Part shown: positions 36,030-44,684 of the stretch, piece by piece | How the letters are laid out: the number at the start of each line of letters is the position of its first letter | Numbering within the stretch: the first letter of the stretch is position 1 | Assembly (NCBI GenBank): GCA_025363755.1 | Contig: JANYLQ010000002.1 | Coordinates: 1-64,000 of the forward strand | Length of the DNA: 64,000 bases | Direction: 5' to 3' | From: Hyphomicrobiales bacterium | GTDB lineage: Bacteria > Pseudomonadota > Alphaproteobacteria > Rhizobiales > Aestuariivirgaceae | The notes under the pieces: model-generated | The model's input: the letters and a program-made list of their open reading frames with translations, nothing else | What the model was told of the DNA's origin: nothing | The model's database searches: none | Position numbers and translations under genes: made by a program

Positions 36030-36601
36030 ATTTTTACCTTTGGATTCTCGCCAGCCTCTTTGGCCAGCTCTGTTAGATTCGCCTTGCTCAAAAGCAAAGT
36101 GTAATCACTAAGCTCAGAGGTTTTTATGAAAGCGGAAAGATACAATGGGCCAGTGACTTCACGCTTAGCGCAGGCGTTAGAACCAAAGTTGATATCCAAC
36201 GAACCCTTCTTGCCAATCTGCTGTGATTCTTTCACCGACTTTTGCAGCCCTTTAAAAAGCGTCACATCTTCAGGACGCAGCTTCAGAATATGAATGTCAT
36301 CATCAATACCCTTTGCTGCAAGAACGCTTGATGGCGGCGCAGTATCATCAATCAACAAATCCAATTTCTTTTGCACATCGGTTGCGCCGTCACTCGACTT
36401 CAAATGCACATTCATAAACAGGTCACCCTGCTCCACACGCAAAATTTGAGGGGTGACGAAAGCTACCCGTATGCCTTCGGGCAAAGTGCTGCCCATATTC
36501 ACAGAGCTAAGTTTGACGATGGACGTGAAGGGTACCGACGTGCACCCAACTAAACCAAACAATGTCACCACAGACAGAAAACCATTGCGCAACCGACTCA
36601 A
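36017..36601 (-). CDS. Lipoprotein of unknown function
   Basis: 194 aa from a TTG with AAAGGTAG upstream. The signal peptide ends in the lipobox LVGC (Cys20). The mature domain starts with a beta-strand-rich stretch (IRVAFVTPQILRVEQGDLFMNV) and has two cysteines near the C-terminal half (NACAK, KICAK). No family recognised. It shares its upstream region, with a 27-bp palindrome, with the divergent DUF2975 operon. Confidence 0.65.
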   Translation of the reverse strand: MSRLRNGFLSVVTLFGLVGCTSVPFTSIVKLSSVNMGSTLPEGIRVAFVTPQILRVEQGDLFMNVHLKSSDGATDVQKKLDLLIDDTAPPSSVLAAKGIDDDIHILKLRPEDVTLFKGLQKSVKESQQIGKKGSLDINFGSNACAKREVTGPLYLSAFIKTSELSDYTLLLSKANLTELAKEAGENPKVKICAK

Positions 36602-36620
36602 TTTTACTACCTTTACATAA

Positions 36621-36647
36621 ATTAATTATTGTAATACAATAATTAAT
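36621..36647. promoter_or_regulatory. 27-bp near-perfect palindrome, candidate operator of the XRE regulator
   Basis: Arms ATTAATTATTGTA and TACAATAATTAAT around a single A: thirteen perfectly paired positions. It sits in the 71-base gap between the divergent lipoprotein and DUF2975/XRE operons, 26 bases before the DUF2975 start. This is the position expected for an autoregulatory operator. Confidence 0.55.
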
Positions 36648-36672
36648 ATACGTTTAAATAGGAGAGTCAAGT

Positions 36673-37209
36673 ATGAATGAAGCGCCTTCGGAAATCGCCA
36701 AGTTAGCAAAATGGCTGTCGCGCACATCAGTGGTCGTGATGATCTTGAGTCTCTTAGGCTATGGCTATGTCTGGACGAATACCAAGCTGGCTTACCGCGT
36801 GGTGTCGCAAAACGCCTTTCCAGATTTGCCCGACCAACTCACGCAGCAACAAAATATTTTACTCTTCATTGTTGGTGCGGTGCCCAGTTTGATGTTTGCC
36901 ATTGTGTTATTTGAAGCCAAGCGCTTCTTCGATTCATATGCAACCGGGCAACTCTTTCCGGCAACCAGCGGGCAGAGACTGAAGTCTATTGGCCGATTTT
37001 GTTTGTGGCTGGCAATTGCCAACCCTATCATACGCATGATCACATTGTTGATTATGACATGGCTTAACCCACCGGGGCAAAAAATATTGGTGATTTCATT
37101 TTCATCAACCGATGGCTTCCTATTGGTGTTCTCAGGACTATTATTTATGATTGGATACATCTTGGCAGAATCAAATCGTATCGCTGAAGATAGTAAGTTG
37201 ATCGTCTGA
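36673..37209 (+). CDS. DUF2975 membrane protein
   Basis: 178 aa with four predicted membrane helices (about residues 15-32, 61-80, 108-127, 146-164). A cytosolic loop FDSYATGQLFPATSGQRLKSIGRFCLW is typical of DUF2975. Such genes are usually followed by a small XRE regulator, as here two bases further on. The function of the pair is not known; regulation of membrane or growth state is suggested by analogy. Confidence 0.85.
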   Translation: MNEAPSEIAKLAKWLSRTSVVVMILSLLGYGYVWTNTKLAYRVVSQNAFPDLPDQLTQQQNILLFIVGAVPSLMFAIVLFEAKRFFDSYATGQLFPATSGQRLKSIGRFCLWLAIANPIIRMITLLIMTWLNPPGQKILVISFSSTDGFLLVFSGLLFMIGYILAESNRIAEDSKLIV

Positions 37210-37211
37210 CC

Positions 37212-37427
37212 ATGCCGATCATCGTAAATCTTGATGTGATGCTGGCGCGCCGAAAAATGCGGTCAAAAGAGCTTTCCGCACTCGTGGGCATTACCGAGCA
37301 GAACATCTCTCTTTTAAAATCGGGAAAAGTGCGCGGCGTGCGCTTTGAAACATTGGAAAAAATTTGCGAGGTTCTGGATTGCCAACCCGGCGACATTCTC
37401 GAATATCGAAAAGAGACAAAGCCGTGA
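37212..37427 (+). CDS. XRE/Cro-CI small HTH regulator (YozG-like)
   Basis: 71-aa, essentially one HTH: VMLARRKMRSKELSALVGITEQNISLLKSG, then VRFETLEKICEVLDCQPGDILEY. It is the usual partner of DUF2975 membrane proteins. Likely represses its own operon through the palindrome upstream of the DUF2975 gene. Its TGA overlaps the GTG start of the next gene. Confidence 0.9.
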   Translation: MPIIVNLDVMLARRKMRSKELSALVGITEQNISLLKSGKVRGVRFETLEKICEVLDCQPGDILEYRKETKP

Positions 37428-38080
37428 AAGAGACCGATCTCTACGCTCCTATCAAGCGTCTACTAGAATCTCAAGGCTATCAAGTGAAGGCCGAGGTAAA
37501 ATCTTGTGATGTGATGGCAGTGCGTGGTGATGAGCCACCCTTGATTGTCGAACTTAAAACGGGTCTCACACTGCAACTAATCTATCAAGCCATGGACCGT
37601 CTCAGCCTAACCGAAAGCGTTTACATCGCCATCGCCAAACCAAAACGCGCAGTGCCATCAGAAGCTGTGAAGCTCTGCAAACGTTTAGGGCTTGGCCTGT
37701 TGGTTGTCGCTAAATCCGGGAGTATAGATGTGTTGGCTGAACCGGTTCCTTACTTGCCGCGTCCCAATAAAAATCGCGCACATGCGTTGCTCAAAGAATT
37801 CAAGAAACGGAAAGGTGATCCTAACATCGGCGGCAGCACAAAAACCAAATTAATGACAGCCTATAAACAAGATGCCCTGAGGTGTCTGTGTCACCTCCAT
37901 AGCAACGGCCCCACCAAGATATCGGACTTAAGAAAAGCAACTCAGGTTGATCGTGCGGCAACAATCGTCCGTGCAGATTACTATGGCTGGTTCATCAAAG
38001 AAGACCGGGGCGTCTACAACATCACAGCTACTGGCCGCAGTGCCATATTGATTTTCGCAAGAGAAATTGCAGCACTTTGA
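37424..38080 (+). CDS. DUF2161 PD-(D/E)XK-like protein
   Basis: 218 aa. The N-terminal half is a restriction-endonuclease-like fold: KSCDVMAVRG with Asp, then PPLIVELKTG giving the E-x-K of the PD-(D/E)XK motif. The C-terminal half (residues 140-218) is lysine-rich and looks like a winged helix, with GPTKISDLRKATQ. This is the DUF2161 family, often annotated as a putative phosphodiesterase or nuclease. The GTG at 37424 overlaps the XRE stop (GTGA), so it belongs to this operon. Confidence 0.85.
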   Translation: MKETDLYAPIKRLLESQGYQVKAEVKSCDVMAVRGDEPPLIVELKTGLTLQLIYQAMDRLSLTESVYIAIAKPKRAVPSEAVKLCKRLGLGLLVVAKSGSIDVLAEPVPYLPRPNKNRAHALLKEFKKRKGDPNIGGSTKTKLMTAYKQDALRCLCHLHSNGPTKISDLRKATQVDRAATIVRADYYGWFIKEDRGVYNITATGRSAILIFAREIAAL

Positions 38081-38152
38081 AATTTCTGAACTCATACTAG
38101 CCATCTGATACTATTAGCGCTACAAAATACCAAACATATCATTGGAAAACAC

Positions 38153-39130
38153 ATGATCAAAACCCTCGACGCAAAGCTCGCTCGCATCCACGCTGGTAAA
38201 TATACACCGAAGGATTTTATCATTGCCGATGCCAAGGATGGAGACATGGGCTTTGGCACAACGGCGCCTGGGCCAGTGCGCGGTTCCGACAAGCTCAAAA
38301 ACAAAACCCAATATCTCGAAGCCATGACGGCAATGACCAAGTCTGGCCTCGTCGACATCATGCTGATGTCAGCCTCTTCTGCGGAAGCGCTTCACGAGAA
38401 AAAACTCTTTGCGAAAAGCAAGGTTACCCCAGCCGTTCGCCTCAATGACACAACTGATATCTGGTCGCAACGCGGCCAAAACTACAAGGCCGATTTTTCT
38501 CAACCGTTTCGTACTGCGCGTCCCGACAAAGTAAAAAAAATTTCCGATCTCGGCCTCTATTCCGTAACCTTTAGCAATGACGTGGATGCTGATTTATGGT
38601 CGCTGGAAAACTATAGGCAGTTCAGAGAAGAAGCGACCAAAACCAAAATGCGTCACTTCTTCGAAGTGTTTAACCCCGCCATGGATATTGGTCTGAGCAC
38701 TGCCGAGCTCGGCCATTATATCAACGATTCAATCGTGCGCTGTTTGGCGGGCGTAATGAGCGCCGAACAACCACTTTTCCTCAAAATGCAATATAACGGC
38801 GCGGCGGCGATGGAAGAACTCGCAAGTTATGATCCGCAGCGTTTAGTGGTTGGCATTTTGGGTGGTGCCAAAGGGACAACCCGCGATACGTTTGAGCTTG
38901 TTAGCCAAGCTGAGCGCCATGGCGCACGTGTGGCGCTGTTTGGCCGCAAAATCAATTTTGCTGAAGCGCCTTTGGAGCTGGTGCGCATTATGCGCCTTGT
39001 TATTGAGCGACTCATTTCGCCAGGCGAAGCCGTAAAAATGTATCACGGCTATATGGTCAAAAACAAAATGCACCCCGACCGTGAAGTGACCGAAGATATG
39101 GAAATCACTGATCCTGTTCTAAAAGGTTAA
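38153..39130 (+). CDS. TIM-barrel aldolase-like protein, function unassigned
   Basis: 325 aa. The strand-rich order suggests an aldolase-type TIM barrel: FIIADAKDGDMGFGTTAPGPVRG, then VDIMLMSASSAE, then HFFEVFNP, LFLKMQYNG and LVVGILGGAKGTTRDTFEL. The Lys in LFLKMQY is a candidate Schiff-base residue. The closest known families are class I (LacD/DeoC-like) aldolases, but I do not recognise a defined member. Three bases before a PfkB kinase gene, so the two probably act on one sugar: phosphorylation, then cleavage. Confidence 0.6.
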   Translation: MIKTLDAKLARIHAGKYTPKDFIIADAKDGDMGFGTTAPGPVRGSDKLKNKTQYLEAMTAMTKSGLVDIMLMSASSAEALHEKKLFAKSKVTPAVRLNDTTDIWSQRGQNYKADFSQPFRTARPDKVKKISDLGLYSVTFSNDVDADLWSLENYRQFREEATKTKMRHFFEVFNPAMDIGLSTAELGHYINDSIVRCLAGVMSAEQPLFLKMQYNGAAAMEELASYDPQRLVVGILGGAKGTTRDTFELVSQAERHGARVALFGRKINFAEAPLELVRIMRLVIERLISPGEAVKMYHGYMVKNKMHPDREVTEDMEITDPVLKG

Positions 39131-39133
39131 CCT

Positions 39134-40144
39134 GTGGAACGCAGCGGAATATTGTGTGGCGGTGCATGGTGTATCGACCGCAACATCAGCATCAACCACT
39201 GGCCGCAAGAAGAAACCGTTTCCACAATGTTATCAGAACGCCGCCATGGCGGCTGCCCCGGACACAACATGTCCGTGGGGTTAAAAAAGCTTGGCGCGCC
39301 CTTCCCCGTCTCTGCCATTGGCTTGATCGGCGATGATGACGACGGGAGGCAATTGCTCAATATCTGCGACGAACATGGCATAGAACGCTCAGCACTCAAA
39401 TCGCGCAGCGATATTTCAACATCATTCACATTCGTGATGAACGCCGCAGATTCCGGAAAGCGAACATTTTTTTACTCCCCCGGCGCACATGCTGCGCAAA
39501 CGCCAGATGATTTCGATTTCAGCAATTCATTGTCACGCATTGTTCATTTGGGGCTTCCCGGCCTTCATGAAAAGCTCGATGCCCCATGGGGCGATGATCC
39601 ATCCGGATGGGTTATGGTGTTGAAGAAAGCCAAGGCAGCGGGCCTTAAGCCCAATATTGAACTTGTTTCGGTCGAGCCCGAAAAAATCCACGCTACAGCC
39701 CTGCCAATGTTACCTTATCTTGATACCTTGATCATCAATGATTACGAAGCGGGCGCCATTTCAGAAATTACAACAATCAAAAACGGCGTACCGGATGCGT
39801 TGGCCTGCAGGCGAGCTGCGGAAATTTTGATGGAACGAAGTAAACTTTCACTTGCTGCCATTCACTTTCCAATGGGCGGCGTGGTGTTAGCACGAAATGG
39901 CGACGTTGCAGAACACGCCTCGGTCAATGTTCCAAAATCCGTTATCGTCGGCTCAAATGGTGCGGGCGATGCCTTCGCAGCGGGGATACTCTTTAGCCAC
40001 CACGAAGGCTGGCCCCTTTTGCAATCCCTAAAACTCGCCCATGCCAGCGCCGCGTCCAGTATGCGTCACGAGTCAACGACCGGATCAATAGTGAACTACA
40101 AAGAGTGCCTGCGCTTAGCGGACGCTTGGGGTTGGCGCGGATGA
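39134..40144 (+). CDS. PfkB-family carbohydrate kinase
   Basis: 336 aa, GTG start. RHGGCPGHNMSVGLKKLGAPF is the substrate-binding glycine region and VGSNGAGDAFAAGIL the C-terminal PfkB signature with the catalytic Asp. LGLIGDDDDGRQL-like IGLIGDDDDG is also typical. The sugar substrate cannot be told. Coupled to the aldolase-like gene. Its last 30 bases overlap the end of the convergent DUF1003 gene. Confidence 0.85.
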   Translation: MERSGILCGGAWCIDRNISINHWPQEETVSTMLSERRHGGCPGHNMSVGLKKLGAPFPVSAIGLIGDDDDGRQLLNICDEHGIERSALKSRSDISTSFTFVMNAADSGKRTFFYSPGAHAAQTPDDFDFSNSLSRIVHLGLPGLHEKLDAPWGDDPSGWVMVLKKAKAAGLKPNIELVSVEPEKIHATALPMLPYLDTLIINDYEAGAISEITTIKNGVPDALACRRAAEILMERSKLSLAAIHFPMGGVVLARNGDVAEHASVNVPKSVIVGSNGAGDAFAAGILFSHHEGWPLLQSLKLAHASAASSMRHESTTGSIVNYKECLRLADAWGWRG

Positions 40145-40918
40145 AGCCTTTTTCTTTTTCTTTTTTATTGCTTTCACCAAAGATTTCGGACGATTTTCTT
40201 GCAAGGTTTCCAATTGCAACTGCTGAATTTCCATCAGACGTTCCCATTGCTTGCTGACCAAGTAATCCAACTTTTCATGCAAATGGCGGATTTCCAATTC
40301 AGCCTTTAGATTAACCCGGTAATCACTCTCGGCCCGCAATCGATCTTTCCTTTCAGCGCGGCGTTGACTCATCAAAATTACGGGAGCTTGAATTGCGGCA
40401 AGGCAAGAAAGCATGAGATTTAAAAATATAAACGGATATGGATCGAACGACCATTTGGCATAGACCAATACATTCAGCGCCATCCAACAGGCAAGAAACA
40501 CGCCAAAGCCAATTAAAAAATACCAACTGCCGCCAAACTTGGCAAGATTGTCAGCAAGCTGATCGCCGATGCTACGATGATCATCATAAACATCTTCAAT
40601 GTTTTCTGCGATTGTATCGTGCTCAGCGATGCTTTTGGCCACTTCGCGGTCAAGCGCCGTTAACTCGCCATGTTCAGCCAGTAACATGTCCTCAACATAT
40701 TTCATGCGATATTTGTCGAGTTCGACAGTGCTGATCAACGCTTCATGTGAAAGCTTAGGATGATCGCGCAAAATCTGCTCAGTCAGCGAAGGCCGCAAAC
40801 TTCCCAAGGATTGCAGCGACCTCGTTGGAAAGGGTTTGCCAGAAATTGAACACGTCGGGCGGGCGGCACCACCACTCGTCGAGGTAATTTTTGGATTTGT
40901 GATAACTGCGTCGCTCAT
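40115..40918 (-). CDS. DUF1003 membrane protein
   Basis: 267 aa. A 100-residue cytosolic N-terminus precedes two membrane helices (about residues 136-155 and 168-190). Between and after them is the DUF1003 hallmark FDPYPFIFLNLMLSCLAA, then QAPVILMSQRRAERKDR. A coiled-coil C-terminus ends in a lysine run (KAIKKKKKK). Function unknown. GGAG precedes the ATG at 40918; an upstream ATG at 40942 is less likely. Overlaps pfkB tail to tail. Confidence 0.85.
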   Translation of the reverse strand: MSDAVITNPKITSTSGGAARPTCSISGKPFPTRSLQSLGSLRPSLTEQILRDHPKLSHEALISTVELDKYRMKYVEDMLLAEHGELTALDREVAKSIAEHDTIAENIEDVYDDHRSIGDQLADNLAKFGGSWYFLIGFGVFLACWMALNVLVYAKWSFDPYPFIFLNLMLSCLAAIQAPVILMSQRRAERKDRLRAESDYRVNLKAELEIRHLHEKLDYLVSKQWERLMEIQQLQLETLQENRPKSLVKAIKKKKKKASSAPTPSVR

Positions 40919-40974
40919 ATCTATCTCCGAAGGTGAGATCAATTTAAAGTGAACCCATTCCCTATAAAAACTTC

Positions 40975-41041
40975 ATTCCCGCGAAGGCGGGAATCTCTGT
41001 TTACTTTGTTACCAAACACAGATGCCCGCCTACGCGGGCAT
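40975..41041. repeat. Head-to-head pair of short palindromic repeats
   Basis: Two hairpins: ATTCCCGC/GCGGGAAT at 40975-40994 and ATGCCCGC/GCGGGCAT at 41022-41041. Including flanks, the two are inverted copies of one element (consensus near AAACAnAGATnCCCGCCT). It matches a class of mini-repeats common in alphaproteobacteria. It lies in the 234-base gap between two leftward genes; otherwise this gap shows nothing. Confidence 0.7.
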
Positions 41042-41152
41042 GACAATTTGAAGTGATCAGCGAAAAAATTGATTAGAACAAAAAAATACTTAAGCAATAA
41101 CTATCACGTCGGACGAAACAAATCGCCTGAACAAAATTTAAGTAATTTTCTC

Positions 41153-41899
41153 TTACTTCAATGAGCCGTCTGCTTTTAAATTATGAACCAGCAAGGCCAC
41201 CGTCTTTTGTGGAACTTCGATCATTTCACCAGATTCAATTTTGTCCAACTTAAAAGGCCCATATTGCGTTCGAATAAGACGGTTCACCATGCCACCATAA
41301 TGCTGCACCAGTTTTCGAATTTCGCGGTTTTTACCTTCGGTTAGAACGACACGGTACCAACTATTGGTGCGCCCACCTTTTTCCAGTTCTTCCGTAAACT
41401 CTGCACCGCGATATTCAATGCCGTCCACCACAACGCCCTGCGCTAGAGACGCAATCTGCTCATCCGTAAAACGTCCGCGCACGCGCACCCGGTAAACGCG
41501 TCGCATGGCTGTATCAGGGTGCATCATGGCTTGAGCAAGAGGGCCATCTGTTGAGAGCACAAGAAGGCCTTCACTGTTTACGTCTAACCGTCCTACAGCC
41601 ATCAAACGTGGCAGTCCAGGTTGATTTAATGCGGGAAGCTCAAACACAGTGGGGCGATTTTTGTGATCCCGGTTGGTAACCAAAACATCGATGGGCTTAT
41701 GCAGCAAAAACAAGCGCGGCGTTGCCGCCAAATCTGGCGCAACTGCATTGCCATCCCAAGTTACCCGGTCACCATCTTCGACAGGCGTTGTGGGCAATGC
41801 CACAGCACCATTTACAAACACCCGGCCCTCGGCCACCATTCGCTCAGCTTCGCGACGCGAGCCGATGCCCGCTCTTTGCAAATAAACATTGAGCCGCAT
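41153..41899 (-). CDS. rRNA pseudouridine synthase, RsuA/RluB family
   Basis: 248 aa. The N-terminal S4 RNA-binding domain (MRLNVYLQRAGIGSRREAERMVAEG) is followed by the catalytic domain with GRLDVNSEGLLVLSTDG. Its Asp is the essential nucleophile. The EGKNREIRKLVQHYGG motif closes the family pattern. Length and sequence fit RluB (23S U2605) best, but RsuA/RluE specificity is not excluded. Three bases after moaD. Confidence 0.9.
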   Translation of the reverse strand: MRLNVYLQRAGIGSRREAERMVAEGRVFVNGAVALPTTPVEDGDRVTWDGNAVAPDLAATPRLFLLHKPIDVLVTNRDHKNRPTVFELPALNQPGLPRLMAVGRLDVNSEGLLVLSTDGPLAQAMMHPDTAMRRVYRVRVRGRFTDEQIASLAQGVVVDGIEYRGAEFTEELEKGGRTNSWYRVVLTEGKNREIRKLVQHYGGMVNRLIRTQYGPFKLDKIESGEMIEVPQKTVALLVHNLKADGSLK

Positions 41900-41902
41900 A
41901 TA

Positions 41903-42154
41903 TCAGCCACCCGTCACTGGGGGGAAGAAGGCCACTTCAGTGGCGCCGACCAAGGAAGCATCCAACGTCGTATGGTTCTGATTAATCGCCACTTTTAACG
42001 TTCTTAAATCAGCAAAAGCTTGCGCCACACGCTCATCTCGCGCTTTTAAAAAATCAATCAGTGTACTGACATTACCTACGTCTGCAGGCAGTTCAATTTC
42101 ATCTGCCCCACGCCCAATGATCTGGCGAAAACGCGCAAAATAAAGGATCTTCAT
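41903..42154 (-). CDS. moaD: Molybdopterin synthase sulfur-carrier subunit
   Basis: 83-aa ubiquitin-like protein ending in the Gly-Gly needed for thiocarboxylation (FFPPVTGG). It supplies sulfur to molybdopterin synthase with MoaE. Its start overlaps the pgsA stop (ATGA). In related genomes moaE usually follows directly; here a pseudouridine synthase stands in its place. Confidence 0.9.
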   Translation of the reverse strand: MKILYFARFRQIIGRGADEIELPADVGNVSTLIDFLKARDERVAQAFADLRTLKVAINQNHTTLDASLVGATEVAFFPPVTGG

Positions 42155-42765
42155 TCTTCATCCACCACATGGCGCACGCCCACTCGGAAATAGTCATAAC
42201 CAGTATAGAGCGTAAATGCCGCGGCAATCCACAACAACACAATGCCGATTTCAGTGGTGTGGGGAATAAATCTATCTGCCGCTGGCCCCGCAATCAAAAA
42301 CCCAATAGCCAAAAGTTGAGCGGTGGTTTTCCATTTTGCAATTTTTGTCACGGGCACAGAAACTCGCAGCTCACCCAAAAATTCTCGCAAACCAGAAACT
42401 AAAACTTCCCGCGAAATAATAATAATCGCGGCCCACATATGCCCGTCTTTTAAACCGCCGTCTGCCGCTAAAACTAAGAGAACGACCGCAACCAAAACCT
42501 TATCCGCGATTGGATCCAGCATTCGCCCTAAAGCTGACTGTTGCTGCCATTTGCGCGCCAAATACCCATCAAAAAAATCAGTAATTGCAGCAAAAATATA
42601 AATGCCAAGCGCTAACCAGCGCGATTGATTGGTGCCCCACATCAATAATCCAGCAACCAAAGGAACTGCCAAGATGCGGCCATAGGTCAGCAAGTTCGGA
42701 AGCGTCCAAACTTTTGACCCCGGCACAGCTGCTTTTACAACCTTGTCAATCACCGTTTCGCCCAT
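42151..42765 (-). CDS. pgsA: CDP-diacylglycerol-glycerol-3-phosphate 3-phosphatidyltransferase
   Basis: Membrane enzyme for the first step of phosphatidylglycerol synthesis. 204 aa with several helices. The CDP-alcohol phosphotransferase motif is complete: D-x2-DG-x2-AR-x8-G-x3-D-x3-D in DFFDGYLARKW with SALGRMLDPIADK. It starts directly after the uvrC stop codon, the common order in alphaproteobacteria. Confidence 0.95.
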   Translation of the reverse strand: MGETVIDKVVKAAVPGSKVWTLPNLLTYGRILAVPLVAGLLMWGTNQSRWLALGIYIFAAITDFFDGYLARKWQQQSALGRMLDPIADKVLVAVVLLVLAADGGLKDGHMWAAIIIISREVLVSGLREFLGELRVSVPVTKIAKWKTTAQLLAIGFLIAGPAADRFIPHTTEIGIVLLWIAAAFTLYTGYDYFRVGVRHVVDEE

Positions 42766-44643
42766 TTACGAATTCGGGTGGAAATGATCAAAAATCATTT
42801 GCGCCAACGCCGAACTCACACCTTCAACTGCGGCCAAATCAGACACATTAGCCCGCGCCACAGCTTTCGCCGATCCGAAGCTTTGGAGCAAGGCTTTCTT
42901 ACGCTTGGCCCCTATACCTGAAATCTCATCGAGCGGGCTTATTCCAATAGCCTTTGAACGCTTAGCGCGGTGCGAACCGATCGCGAAACGATGTGCCTCA
43001 TCGCGCAAACGTTGGACATAATAGAGAACAGGATCACGCGCTTCGAGCATAAAGCTTGATTGGCCTGAAACAAAGAAATGTTCGCGTCCCGCATCACGGT
43101 CTGGCCCCTTGGCCACGCCAACCACGGCTAGATCATGCACGCCCAACTCGGCGAGGACTGACTGAACAGCTGAAAGTTGGCCAGCACCGCCATCAATCAA
43201 AAGCAAATCCGGCCAAATCGCAGCGTCATTTTCATTGGCATCGCGATCATCGCTATGCTCTTTTAGCAGACGTGAGAATCGGCGAGTCAGCATTTCTTTC
43301 ATCATACCAAAATCATCACCAGCCACCGTCTCTTCAGCCTTGATATTGAACTTTCGGTATTGCGCTTTCATGAAGCCATATGGCCCCGCCACAATCATAC
43401 CGCCCACAGCATGAGCGCCTTGAATATGCGAATTATCATAAACCTCAATCCGGCGTGGCGGCGTAACCAGCTTGAAGGCCTTTGCCATACCGTCCAGCAA
43501 TTTGGTCTGTGACGATGTTTCCGCCATCTTGCGACCATTGGCTTCGCGCGCGTTGCTGACCGCATAATCAGTGAGCGCTTTTTTCTCACCACGTTGTGGA
43601 ACCAAGATTTCAACTTTGTGCTCGGCATGGGTAGAGAATGCCTCCTCCAACAGTTCAAGCTCTTCAACCTCATGAGACAACATGATCTGTTTAGGGATCG
43701 GCTTATCATCATAGAACTGACTGATAAAGGCGGAGAGAACCTCAGCCTCGCTCGTCGATTTGTCGGCCTTTGGAAAATAGGCCCTCGTTCCCCAATTCTG
43801 TTCGGCGCGGATGAAAAACACCTGCACGCAAAACTGCCCGCCCTCAAAAGCCAAACCAAAAATATCGGCCTCTTCGATGCCTTGGGGATTAATACCTTGT
43901 GTAGCGGTCACAAAGCTCATCGCTTGAATGCGGTCGCGGAACCGCGCTGCTGTTTCAAACTCCAAAGCCTCAGCCGCTTCCTCCATGCGCCTTGCGAGTT
44001 CAGCTTTCACTGCATTGTTTTTACCCGACAGAAAATCTTCGGCTTCACGTACCAATACATTGTAATCTTCGGTCGAAATAAAATTCACACAAGGTGCCGA
44101 GCAACGCTTGATTTGATGCAACAAACAGGGTCTATTACGATTAGCATAAACGCTATCATTACAAGTTCTTAGCAGAAATGCCTTCTGTAAAGTATTAATT
44201 GCATGATAGACCGACCCCGCTGACGCAAACGGCCCATAATAACTGCCCTCACGGTTCCTTGCACCGCGGTGCTTGGCCAGCTGCGCTACCTCGTGATCCT
44301 TAGCAATTAAAATATACGGAAATGATTTGTCATCACGCAAAATCACATTGAAACGCGGTTTCAATTTTTTAATGAGATTGGCTTCCAAGAGCAGTGCTTC
44401 AGCCTCTGAAGCCGTAACCACAAACTCCATGTTGCACGTAATGCTAATCATCAACGCAATACGATTATTGTGCCCCTGCCCCCGCGCATAACTTGAAACG
44501 CGGTTCTTAAGGTTCTTGGCCTTGCCCACATAAATTGCATCACCATCCGCATCAAACATGCGGTAAACGCCAGGCTTGGTCGGGAGCCTCGTGACAAAAT
44601 CGGCGATCAGTTCGGTGCCTATGAGCTTAGGTAAATCAGTCAT
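42766..44643 (-). CDS. uvrC: Excinuclease ABC subunit C
   Basis: Dual-incision nuclease of nucleotide excision repair, 625 aa. The N-terminal GIY-YIG domain has PGVYRMF and [20 protein letters not shown] segment lies near residues 200-240. The C-terminal RNase H-like nuclease has [20 protein letters not shown] and [12 protein letters not shown], and a helix-hairpin-helix end includes [18 protein letters not shown]. Complete. Confidence 0.96.
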   Translation of the reverse strand: MTDLPKLIGTELIADFVTRLPTKPGVYRMFDADGDAIYVGKAKNLKNRVSSYARGQGHNNRIALMISITCNMEFVVTASEAEALLLEANLIKKLKPRFNVILRDDKSFPYILIAKDHEVAQLAKHRGARNREGSYYGPFASAGSVYHAINTLQKAFLLRTCNDSVYANRNRPCLLHQIKRCSAPCVNFISTEDYNVLVREAEDFLSGKNNAVKAELARRMEEAAEALEFETAARFRDRIQAMSFVTATQGINPQGIEEADIFGLAFEGGQFCVQVFFIRAEQNWGTRAYFPKADKSTSEAEVLSAFISQFYDDKPIPKQIMLSHEVEELELLEEAFSTHAEHKVEILVPQRGEKKALTDYAVSNAREANGRKMAETSSQTKLLDGMAKAFKLVTPPRRIEVYDNSHIQGAHAVGGMIVAGPYGFMKAQYRKFNIKAEETVAGDDFGMMKEMLTRRFSRLLKEHSDDRDANENDAAIWPDLLLIDGGAGQLSAVQSVLAELGVHDLAVVGVAKGPDRDAGREHFFVSGQSSFMLEARDPVLYYVQRLRDEAHRFAIGSHRAKRSKAIGISPLDEISGIGAKRKKALLQSFGSAKAVARANVSDLAAVEGVSSALAQMIFDHFHPNS

Positions 44644-44655
44644 GTCTCTATTCTA

Positions 44656-44683
44656 CGTCTTCCACCGCCTGCGGGGGAAGACG
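44656..44683. repeat. Hairpin repeat between folB and uvrC
   Basis: Arms CGTCTTCC and GGAAGACG enclose a GC-rich inner stem (CCGC/GCGG, one mismatch). It stands between two leftward genes and may attenuate read-through from folB. Similar to 7027-7055. Confidence 0.5.
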
Positions 44684-44684
44684 A

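Noticed and set aside
43594-44172. 192-aa rightward open frame inside uvrC.
   Set aside because: Fully inside a complete, well conserved gene on the other strand, no recognisable protein.
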